Origin: an uncultured euryarchaeote
GTDB lineage: Archaea > Thermoplasmatota > Poseidoniia > Poseidoniales > Poseidoniaceae
Length of the DNA: 13,238 nt
NCBI GenBank assembly: GCA_937897365.1
Contig: CALCOP010000016.1
Coordinates: 1-13,238, forward strand
Reading direction: 5' to 3'
Both the position numbers and the translations under genes were made by a program. Below the pieces are notes generated by a model that was not told the origin of the DNA, did not search any database, and saw only the letters and a list, made by a program, of their open reading frames with translations. Below are positions 1 through 7,104 of this stretch, in pieces; position 1 is the first letter of the stretch; each line of letters opens with the position of its first letter.

Positions 1-1
1 A

Positions 2-322
2 TTGTGGATTTCAAGTGGCTGGTCTCTCTTGAATCGACTTCAATCACTCTTTGGGGGTCAAAATCCACCTTGGACGAAAGAGATGGCCTATGAGTTGCAG
101 ATCATCGCAAATCGAGAAGAATACGACTCAGTCTGCTGTAATTGGTTCTCACCTTACTGGCAAGTCACGAGTATCGTTTGTGTGAATTGTAATACCAAAC
201 TCTCCAATATGCCCCGGCCTGACCTTGGACGTAAGCGCAGCGAACGTCGACCATTCGGTTTCTTTCGGCTTCTTCTGAGCGATGGCTATCCTCTTATGGC
301 AGTTGAGGATGAAGAAGAGTAA
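2..322 (+). CDS. 3' part of an unrecognised protein, truncated by the window edge
   Basis: The frame is open at the left edge and ends at a TAA at 320-322, so the true start may lie outside the window; the first internal ATG is at 82. About 106 residues are visible. I do not recognise the family. There is a possible half zinc-knuckle in the middle (CC, then 15 residues later CVNC), a basic stretch (GRKRSERR), a short hydrophobic segment (FGFFRLLL) and an acidic end (VEDEEE). Codon choice (CGA/CGT arginine, GAA glutamate) is like that of the following genes, which supports a real gene. An 85-base gap separates it from the next gene on the same strand. No function is proposed. Confidence 0.55.
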   Translation: MWISSGWSLLNRLQSLFGGQNPPWTKEMAYELQIIANREEYDSVCCNWFSPYWQVTSIVCVNCNTKLSNMPRPDLGRKRSERRPFGFFRLLLSDGYPLMAVEDEEE

Positions 323-407
323 TGGCGAAAACCTGACGGTGCAGAACCGGCGTTTTGGGGTTCCATTGAAGGGCAATCTTTGAGGTAGGTATGAATCAGC
401 GACGCTT

Positions 408-1742
408 ATGGGGCGGTATGCGCGACGCAAAACGCTGATACCCCGTATATGGCTTACAATCGTCGCTTTTTGTCAGGTTTTCTTAACACCCTTTGTCGCA
501 TTTTCAATCACCTATTTAGTTGAATTATCCTTTGTTGGTAACGGAGGGTCGATTCAATTTGATAAAGAGATGATTCCATGGATTACTGCAGCCTCGTTGA
601 TGTATGGAATGATTGCACTTTTGTTGGCACTTCTGCTTGGTGGTTTTCGGCCATTACGAGTTATCGAAAAAGGGGGTTGGGTTCGTTTCTTGGGTTTAAC
701 CCGAGAGAAAGGAGACGCAGCCTCTCGCCGATTAGCTCGGAAAAATTACGCTCATTCACCCCATGGTCGATTGACCGTACTTGCTCATGAGCGCTGGCTT
801 GACGGTCATACCATTCTTTCGACTCATGGAGGGTTGATTCTTTTGGCAGTACCCTTTCAGGTGTTGTTAGCAACAGTTCCTTTGATGTTTGTATTGATTA
901 TTCCTGATACAATTATGCATACGAATCGACGTCTTGAACTTGCGCTCATCGTTTACATATTTGGTCTGCTTTCAGCGATTAAAATCTATCCAAAAGTCGC
1001 TGAAAAATATATTGGAATCGCTTCATTCACTCGGAAATGGTTGATTTCAATGACGAAACTCTCTTGGCTTGCACCCGTTCTTGTCTTGTGGCTTCTTGGA
1101 CGAGTAGCAAGCGTGGCAGTAATCGGTTGGATGGGTCCAGACCTCAATCTCAGTATTAATCTCGAGAAAGAATTGTTTGAGTCTTCTCTCTCTATTGGCT
1201 CTATTCCCGAAACATCGTTCCTTGATTTGTTAACTGCACTGGCAGTCATGCCTCTTGCTGCTTTTACAACCATTGCCGTGCTCGGTGCAGGGTCTTCAGA
1301 TCCGCCGGAGTGGGTGTATGATTATCTGCCCGACCGAGTAGAGAAAAAACCGCCTTCGACAACTTCGAAGGTTCTTGGAAAAACGGCTGGTGTAGCGGTT
1401 TCCGCTGCAACGACAGCAGCAGTTTTTGCATCTACAGCCATCGCTTCCAAAGCAACCACTGCCGCCCAAGTTGCAAGTGCTGCCATCTCGGGTTCTTCAG
1501 CAGTCGCACAAGCACCGGGTGCGGTTCAGTCAATTGGCGATGGTATGTCTCAGATGGAACAATTTGGCGAGATTTCAGATGTGTTACCGCCAGAGAGCGA
1601 AGAATTGGAGTTCCAAGGAATCGGGGAACTGTTTGATGAAACGCTTGACGTCGAGGACATTCTTCCGGATGCCGACGATGACATTTCCATTCCAGATTTT
1701 AAACAACCTTCGATTAAAGGTCTGAGAAAATCTCGGAATTAA
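408..1742 (+). CDS. Polytopic membrane protein of unknown function
   Basis: A 444-residue protein with a basic N-terminus and six hydrophobic segments at about residues 14-40, 55-80, 142-166, 176-194, 217-241 and 271-295. These are followed by an extramembrane C-terminal third. That third has an Ala/Ser/Thr-rich stretch (about 325-370) and then a very acidic tail (about 385-432) before a basic end (KGLRKSRN). A hydrophilic loop of about 60 residues between helices 2 and 3 is rich in Arg/Lys. I do not recognise a family. The ATG at 408 is the only usable start in this frame after the in-frame stop at 381, but a better ribosome site (GAGG at 382-385) faces an ATG at 391 in another frame; see the findings for a possible one-base indel. 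The acidic tail and positive loops suggest a cytoplasmic C-terminus, which is inference. Confidence 0.8.
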   Translation: MGRYARRKTLIPRIWLTIVAFCQVFLTPFVAFSITYLVELSFVGNGGSIQFDKEMIPWITAASLMYGMIALLLALLLGGFRPLRVIEKGGWVRFLGLTREKGDAASRRLARKNYAHSPHGRLTVLAHERWLDGHTILSTHGGLILLAVPFQVLLATVPLMFVLIIPDTIMHTNRRLELALIVYIFGLLSAIKIYPKVAEKYIGIASFTRKWLISMTKLSWLAPVLVLWLLGRVASVAVIGWMGPDLNLSINLEKELFESSLSIGSIPETSFLDLLTALAVMPLAAFTTIAVLGAGSSDPPEWVYDYLPDRVEKKPPSTTSKVLGKTAGVAVSAATTAAVFASTAIASKATTAAQVASAAISGSSAVAQAPGAVQSIGDGMSQMEQFGEISDVLPPESEELEFQGIGELFDETLDVEDILPDADDDISIPDFKQPSIKGLRKSRN

Positions 1743-1757
1743 ACCATTTGTTTCTAC

Positions 1758-1774
1758 TGACCCCTACGGGGTCA
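1758..1774. repeat. Perfect 7-bp inverted repeat in an intergenic gap
   Basis: TGACCCC and GGGGTCA are perfect complements around a three-base loop (TAC), 15 bases after the stop of the membrane protein gene and upstream of the surface-protein promoter-like patch. It is not followed by a T-run, so it is not a classic archaeal terminator. It could be an operator for a dimeric regulator, or an mRNA 3'-end hairpin that protects the upstream transcript. Confidence 0.4.
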
Positions 1775-1785
1775 TCAAAAGGCCA

Positions 1786-1814
1786 TCTCTATATGCCATA
1801 TGTAACTGGGAGGT
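1786..1814 (+). promoter_or_regulatory. Possible TATA-like patch and ribosome binding site for the surface protein gene
   Basis: An A/T-rich TATA-like patch (CTATATG, around 1789-1795) lies about 32-38 bases before the ATG at 1827, and a strong Shine-Dalgarno-like GGGAGGT sits at 1808-1814 with a 12-base spacer. If the patch is the TATA box, transcription would start about 25 bases downstream and leave a very short leader lacking part of that ribosome site, so only one of the two elements may be used. Confidence 0.3.
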
Positions 1815-1826
1815 TCTGTTGGTCTT

Positions 1827-4800
1827 ATGCGTCGCATCTCTCCTTTGACTCTAGTCGCCCTTCTTCTCCTGCAAACCCTCGCCATGGGTATTGCCGCTCC
1901 AGCCAGTGCTATCGAAGCACGAGGTGGCGCAAATGACGATTGGCTCGTCTCGCAACTCACGATTGGAAATGCCAGTGCATCTGCTGAGGTCTGGACTCAA
2001 TCGGATGGAACAACGGTGGATTATTTGTTCGAAGGTGATTCAATTGAGATTTTCATGGAAATCCAGCGTGGTGGCAGTTCATTTTCTGGAAAAACATCTT
2101 CAGCCATGATTCAAATTCTTCACCCCATTGGCTATGTGATGGATTCCTACACTTGGACTTCTGGTGCTCTCATCGGTGGTCAAAAAGCATCTGATTCGTA
2201 TGTATGGACACCAACAGCGGCACACTCCATCCTCAACACGACAACAAATGACCTCTCTGGAGGCCTCATTATCAAAGCGATGGTCGACAAGGATTCAAAC
2301 GGTGATGACCGAAATGAAAACGATGTGCTGGAAAAGACGGTCCCTATCGCTATCATGAAAGATCCATTTGACGGAACAACAATCCAACCTTCGACGTTTA
2401 TGTCTGCACGTTATCCAGTCAATGGAGGAGACGCAACAGGGCAAGGGTCTTGGGAAGATTTGTCCGGTGGCGCTGTTGGCTCCAAACACTGGGGCAATGC
2501 CGCTTCAGGCAACAACTATCCCTCGAATGCACACGACCGTTTGGTTCATTCTTTCTTTTCGACAAACGGTCAGAATTGTGGGCCAAATGCTCAACTCGAC
2601 CCTGGAATGTCACAGGCATATCAATTCTACATTTGTCGGAATGTCTTCTACTCTTCAAACTACATTTCAACCCAAATCCATATTCAAGCATGGGGTAGCG
2701 TAGCAGCTGGCGACAGTGTTTCTCTTGAAATGTGGAGAGGTTCAGGTTCTCAAAACATCAACGAATCGATTGTTTATGATATCAGTGCTGGCAATCCAAG
2801 TCAAGCACCAGACCAGTGGACTCGCATCAGTTGGGATCCTCAAGTTACCTATCTTGAAAACCCATACGTTACCAATCAAAATGTGTTCCTTGGAGGCAAC
2901 TCCTACACTATGGGATTGGTTCTACGCAGCGACAGCAGCGGCGCTTCCGAAGGTTTCCACATTGACGATTGGGTTCAGTTCGGTATTCGTAAAGTTCAGG
3001 AATATACCTTGGACGTCTCTTGTGATGCTCCAGAAAACGGCTATTCTGCACCGCCAAGTGCAGTCTTGTCGTTGTATTGCGTTGTCACCAACAACGGTTA
3101 CTCACCAGCAACAATTCGCTCTGATTCCAATATCTCAAATCTTTCATGGATGAATCCTGCAAACCCAATGATTCGCCAAGATGCGGTTTACATGAGCGCC
3201 GCAGGTTATCCTACAATGGTCGGTGACCACGATACCAGCATTTTGATTCCGCCAATTCCAGGCGGTGATTCGATTGACCTCTGGGTGAATTTGAGTATTC
3301 CTCCAGGTGCTGATGTTCAACAATTGACTTGGCAACTGTGGCTTACCGACGCTTCGGGTCAAAACTCAGGAGAGAAGGCACGTGTCGTTGCTCCGGTAGG
3401 GGTTACTGAACAATACGGCGTTTCACTCTCATCAACCGTAGGTCTTCAGGCAGGTTCAATGGGGCCTGGAGAATCTGGTTTGGTTCCATTCCGTCTCCAG
3501 AACTCAGGTAACCGCGATGCTTCGTTCAATTTGGCGACAACATTCTCAGAAGATGGTTGGAGTTCCCTTCTTGTCAACGAGACCGGTGCTTCAGTTTCAA
3601 ACCCGGTTTATGTCGAGCGTGGTCAAAGTGTCAATCTCCAATTAAACATCACTGCTGCATCTGAAGCGAATCCCGGCACTGTCTCGTTCAACCTGCGTGC
3701 AACATGTCCGTCATGCGGTGCACTGTTTGGCAACGATGTTATGGTGCGTAACATCAATGTTCCAGTTTATCGTGAAGTAACTCTTGATGTCGATCAAACA
3801 GACTATTCGGGGGCAGCGAATGGAATTGAAAGAAAGGTCTACATTACCATCTCGAATACTGGAAATGACGATGAGCAATACGACCTTTCGCTCACGCAGC
3901 AAAACTGGCAACTCGGTGCGAACTTAGCGACAAGCCAAACTGCTGTCATGGATGCTTGGGATGGAACCTCCATCATTCAACTCAACCTACCCATGCCGAT
4001 TGGTCTCAGTCCTGGGTTGTATGGCCTCACTGTGAAGGCCACAAGCGTTGATGACCCAACTGTATTTTCTACAATTTCAATGACTGTTGATATTCTTGAT
4101 ACCGCTGCAGTACATGTTTCGGATGAAGATGCTGAACAATCCTATATCCCTGGGGAATCAGCTCAAACGATGAAGTTTGAAGTTCGTAATGACGGAAACA
4201 GTGTTGACCGCTTCTCAATGTCATTTGATTTACCTGCTGGAATGTTTGCTGAATACACGAATTTGTATGACGGTAAAACCCCAGAAATCGCAGTTGGGAC
4301 AAGCTTCAATGTTTCCGTTCGCTTCTCCTTCATCGAAGGAACTGACGGACAATTGACACTCGGTGTAGTTGCGACCAGCGTGAATGATCCAAACATCAGT
4401 GCGACTGGGTCGGCAACATATCTTGTTGGTTCTCAAAACTGGCTGAAAATTATTCCTACCGAAATACTGGTCATCGATGAGGCCGATCCATTTGAACCGT
4501 GGTCGATGACCGTAACGGTTCGAAATCAATACACGACTGCACAATCGGTATCGATGAACTTGGATAATGGAGATTCATCGAACTGGATTCAGTCACGTAT
4601 CGCTAACAACGACCGAACTTTTTCTCTCGAAGTAGAAGAAGAGCGACAAGTGACTGTTATTTTCACTGTTTCACAAGTCACATTGGATAATCTCGGACAA
4701 GATTCTCTTTACACGAATCTCACGCTTTGGGCTCAGTCTCAAACTGTGAGCGATGCAGCCAGTACGACATTGCAACTGCAATTGATTGAATCGGGTGCAA

Positions 4801-5258
4801 CTATTGGTGACGGAGCAAATTCTGAATCCGATGAAATCGATGTCGTCTCTATCCTTACCTGGATTGGATTTATCTTCATATTCCTTATCGGAATTGTCGT
4901 GATTTTCCGAATCCTCACCGTGGTCGAAGAAGAAGACGATTACGGCGGATGGGGTGAGGAAGGTTACGAGGGTAGCGTTGAGGCTACGTATGGCGCAGTT
5001 GCTGCGGCTCCTACCGTTCCAGTTGCTGGTGCTTACCAGCCACCTGCTGCCATGCCACCGGCACCAACGCCTGCTGCTATGCCCCCTACTCCATCTCAAG
5101 TTCCATTACCAGCCACACCTGCACCCGCATCAACACCTGCTCCAAGTTCTGCTGATTCTGTTCCACCAGTGCCTGCTGGTGGATTACCAGATGGCTGGAC
5201 GATGGAGCAATGGAATGTCTACGGCCAGATGTGGCTTGAACAAAACGGACAGGCTTGA
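1827..5258 (+). CDS. Large exported surface protein with CARDB/NEW3-like modules and a C-terminal membrane anchor
   Basis: An 1143-residue single-pass surface protein. Residues 1-28 form a clear signal peptide (MRRISPLTLVALLLLQTL, then an Ala-rich site near ASA). Residues about 30-390 are a beta-rich, Ser/Gly/Asn-rich region; its end (EGFHIDDWVQFGI) resembles the closing strand of MAM/concanavalin-type jelly rolls. From about 392 to 1000 there are four or five immunoglobulin-like repeats of the CARDB/NEW3 kind, each with a signature such as NSGNRDASF, NTGNDDEQYDL or NDGNSVDRFSM. A membrane helix spans about 1006-1031. It is followed by an acidic juxtamembrane segment (VVEEEDDYGGW), a Pro/Ala-rich tail (about 1060-1117) and a Trp-rich end with GLPDGWTMEQWNVYG. 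The start is fixed by the signal peptide. The topology puts the repeats outside and the tail in the cytoplasm. Likely roles are cell-envelope structure, adhesion or polymer binding; the ligand cannot be told. Confidence 0.85.
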   Translation: MRRISPLTLVALLLLQTLAMGIAAPASAIEARGGANDDWLVSQLTIGNASASAEVWTQSDGTTVDYLFEGDSIEIFMEIQRGGSSFSGKTSSAMIQILHPIGYVMDSYTWTSGALIGGQKASDSYVWTPTAAHSILNTTTNDLSGGLIIKAMVDKDSNGDDRNENDVLEKTVPIAIMKDPFDGTTIQPSTFMSARYPVNGGDATGQGSWEDLSGGAVGSKHWGNAASGNNYPSNAHDRLVHSFFSTNGQNCGPNAQLDPGMSQAYQFYICRNVFYSSNYISTQIHIQAWGSVAAGDSVSLEMWRGSGSQNINESIVYDISAGNPSQAPDQWTRISWDPQVTYLENPYVTNQNVFLGGNSYTMGLVLRSDSSGASEGFHIDDWVQFGIRKVQEYTLDVSCDAPENGYSAPPSAVLSLYCVVTNNGYSPATIRSDSNISNLSWMNPANPMIRQDAVYMSAAGYPTMVGDHDTSILIPPIPGGDSIDLWVNLSIPPGADVQQLTWQLWLTDASGQNSGEKARVVAPVGVTEQYGVSLSSTVGLQAGSMGPGESGLVPFRLQNSGNRDASFNLATTFSEDGWSSLLVNETGASVSNPVYVERGQSVNLQLNITAASEANPGTVSFNLRATCPSCGALFGNDVMVRNINVPVYREVTLDVDQTDYSGAANGIERKVYITISNTGNDDEQYDLSLTQQNWQLGANLATSQTAVMDAWDGTSIIQLNLPMPIGLSPGLYGLTVKATSVDDPTVFSTISMTVDILDTAAVHVSDEDAEQSYIPGESAQTMKFEVRNDGNSVDRFSMSFDLPAGMFAEYTNLYDGKTPEIAVGTSFNVSVRFSFIEGTDGQLTLGVVATSVNDPNISATGSATYLVGSQNWLKIIPTEILVIDEADPFEPWSMTVTVRNQYTTAQSVSMNLDNGDSSNWIQSRIANNDRTFSLEVEEERQVTVIFTVSQVTLDNLGQDSLYTNLTLWAQSQTVSDAASTTLQLQLIESGATIGDGANSESDEIDVVSILTWIGFIFIFLIGIVVIFRILTVVEEEDDYGGWGEEGYEGSVEATYGAVAAAPTVPVAGAYQPPAAMPPAPTPAAMPPTPSQVPLPATPAPASTPAPSSADSVPPVPAGGLPDGWTMEQWNVYGQMWLEQNGQA

Positions 5259-5277
5259 ACGACAGTTCTTGTCAAGC
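5253..5277 (+). repeat. Inverted repeat overlapping the stop codon of the surface protein gene
   Basis: GCTTGA (5253-5258, containing the TGA stop) pairs with TCAAGC (5272-5277) around a 13-base loop. An alternative inner hairpin pairs GAAC (5257-5260) with GTTC (5265-5268). No T-run follows. The 71-base gap to the thermosome gene shows no TATA-like sequence, so read-through from the surface-protein gene or a promoter inside it is possible. The hairpin could be an mRNA processing or attenuation site, but this is weak. Confidence 0.25.
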
Positions 5278-5329
5278 GTAGGGTTCAAGGCTTACTCGCC
5301 CTCGGCAAAGTTGCAACGGAGACGTTATC

Positions 5330-6961
5330 ATGTATGGAAATGGACAAGCACCAATCTTCATTTTGAAGGATGGAACACAGCGCACACGTGGACGAACAGC
5401 CCAATCAAACAACATCGCCGCTGCGAAGGCAGTTGCCGATGCGGTTCGTTCTACACTTGGACCGAAAGGTATGGACAAGATGCTTGTCGATTCGATGGGC
5501 GATGTCGTTATCACCAATGACGGTGCAACCATTCTCAAAGAAATGGACATCGATCACCCCGCTGCAAAGATGATTATTGAAGTGGCGAAGACCCAAGAAC
5601 AACATTGCTATGATGGCACAACCTCCGCTGTTGTTCTTTCAGGTGAACTCCTCAAGCGCAGTGAAGACCTCATTGAACAAAATGTCCATCCAACCGTGAT
5701 TTGTGAGGGTTTCCGTCTCGCAGCAGAAAAGGCAGTTGGACTTCTTGAGGGTCATGGTATCTCAACAGAGAACCAAGATTCGGTCCTCATGGAAGTGGCA
5801 AAGACCGCGCTTACTGGAAAGTCTGCTGGAGCAGTGAAGAGTTTTATGGCTGATATCTGTGTTCGTGCAGTCAACGCTGTTGGAATTATTGAAAACGATG
5901 AACGTCTCGTTGACCTTTCTGATATTAAGGTCGAAAAGAGGCAGGGTGGCTCAATCAAGGATTCAACACTTATTGATGGGATTCTGCTCGATAAGGAACG
6001 CGTTCACGCCGGAATGCCTCGTTCCATTTCTGACGCTAAAATTGCTCTCATTAACTCAGCAATCGAAGTGAAGAAGACGGAAGTTGATGCAAAGATTCAG
6101 ATTACTGACCCAAATCAACTTTCACTTTTCCTTGAAGAAGAAGAAAATTACATTCGTAGTTTGGTTGAAAAAATCCAAAATTCGGGTGCTACCGTTTTGA
6201 TTTGTCAGAAAGGAATCGATGAATTGGCTCAACACTACATGTCCAAGGCTGGAATCTTTGCGATTCGTAGAGCGAAGAAATCCGATATGGAAGCGCTTTC
6301 TAAAGCAACAGCAGGTCGAATCGTAACCAATCTTGATGATCTTACTCCAGAAGATTTGGGGCACGCTGCGAAAGTCGAAGAGCGTAAGATTGGCGAATCA
6401 GACATGACTTTCATCACTGGTTGCCCCGAAGCCAAATCCGTTTCCGTTCTTCTTCGTGGAGGAACCGAACACGTGGTCGATGAAATTCGTCGAGCATTTG
6501 ATGACGCTGTCGGTGTAGTTTCAGTTGCTTGGGAAGATGGAGCTGTGCTTACCGGTGGAGGCAGCGTTCTTGCTGCACTATCTCGTGATCTTCGAACCTA
6601 TGCCGAGACCGTTGGCGGTCGAGAGCAAATGGCGATTGAGGCCTTTGCTTCTGCCCTTGAAATCATCCCTCGAACCCTTGCCGAAAACGCAGGCCTTGAC
6701 CCCGTTACGACCCTTATTGAATTACGTAAGGCTCATGCGGATGGTCAAACTCATGCAGGTATCAACGTGTACGAAGGCGGTGTGGTCGATATGAAGGAAG
6801 CCAATGTTGTCGAACCGATGCGCGTTGTCGAACAAGCGATTCAGTCCGCAACTGAAACCGCAATTATGATTCTGAGAATCGATGATGTGATTTCCTCCAA
6901 GGGCGTTCCAATGGACGCCGGCATGGGTGACATGGGCGGCATGGGCGACTTCCAGATGTGA
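5330..6961 (+). CDS. Thermosome subunit (group II chaperonin)
   Basis: A 543-residue archaeal chaperonin subunit that refolds cytosolic proteins in an ATP-driven double ring. The length is normal. Family signatures in order: TLGPKGMDKMLVDSMGD and NDGATILKEM in the equatorial ATP site, DGTTSAVVLSGELL at about 95-108, the apical/lid region with LIDGILLDKERVHAGMP, an EEEENYIRSLVEKI helix, a GGG loop (DGAVLTGGGSVLAAL) and NAGLDPVTTLIELRKAH. The C-terminus is the usual Gly/Met-rich tail (GMGDMGGMGDFQM). The start ATG at 5330 has a GGAGA ribosome site at 5318-5322. One oddity is that the normally invariant glycine before DGTT is tyrosine here (CYDGTT, residues 93-98). The catalytic Asp is kept, so ATPase activity is still expected. 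Ends at a palindrome and T-run terminator. Confidence 0.97.
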   Translation: MYGNGQAPIFILKDGTQRTRGRTAQSNNIAAAKAVADAVRSTLGPKGMDKMLVDSMGDVVITNDGATILKEMDIDHPAAKMIIEVAKTQEQHCYDGTTSAVVLSGELLKRSEDLIEQNVHPTVICEGFRLAAEKAVGLLEGHGISTENQDSVLMEVAKTALTGKSAGAVKSFMADICVRAVNAVGIIENDERLVDLSDIKVEKRQGGSIKDSTLIDGILLDKERVHAGMPRSISDAKIALINSAIEVKKTEVDAKIQITDPNQLSLFLEEEENYIRSLVEKIQNSGATVLICQKGIDELAQHYMSKAGIFAIRRAKKSDMEALSKATAGRIVTNLDDLTPEDLGHAAKVEERKIGESDMTFITGCPEAKSVSVLLRGGTEHVVDEIRRAFDDAVGVVSVAWEDGAVLTGGGSVLAALSRDLRTYAETVGGREQMAIEAFASALEIIPRTLAENAGLDPVTTLIELRKAHADGQTHAGINVYEGGVVDMKEANVVEPMRVVEQAIQSATETAIMILRIDDVISSKGVPMDAGMGDMGGMGDFQM

Positions 6962-6965
6962 AATT

Positions 6966-7003
6966 GATGAAAGATTTCATCTCCTTCTCGGCGTGGTTTT
7001 TTT
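6966..7003 (+). terminator. Palindrome plus T-run, probable terminator of the thermosome gene
   Basis: GATGAAA (6966-6972) and TTTCATC (6975-6981) form a perfect 7-bp stem with a two-base loop just after the thermosome stop, and a run of seven T follows at 6997-7003. Archaeal RNA polymerase terminates at T-runs, with or without a hairpin. The hairpin may also mark a 3' end or bind a regulator. Confidence 0.5.
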
Positions 7004-7051
7004 ACCAAAATGTTCCTCCCTAATCATCGTGTCAAATGCGAACCTTCAAAG

Positions 7052-7067
7052 GCCACTCCAGTGTGGC
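7052..7067 (+). promoter_or_regulatory. Short inverted repeat before the flavodoxin-fusion gene, possible operator
   Basis: GCCAC (7052-7056) and GTGGC (7063-7067) are complementary around a six-base spacer, about 38 bases upstream of the ATG at 7105. No clear TATA box is visible between the terminator at 7003 and this site. It does not resemble any iron-regulator box that I know from archaea. The call as an operator is a guess from position only. Confidence 0.2.
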
Positions 7068-7104
7068 AATCTTTGCTTACGAGACGTAAGTGCGGGTGAT
7101 TCTT

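Noticed and set aside
4954..5520. A 188-residue + strand reading frame across the surface protein tail and the thermosome start
   Set aside because: It overlaps two well-supported genes in another frame; its His/Leu/Pro-rich composition is the shadow of the Pro/Ala-rich tail.
7090..7104. GTG at 7090 as start of the flavodoxin fusion
   Set aside because: It would use up the GGGTGA ribosome site that is ideally placed for ATG 7105, and it adds residues without domain support.
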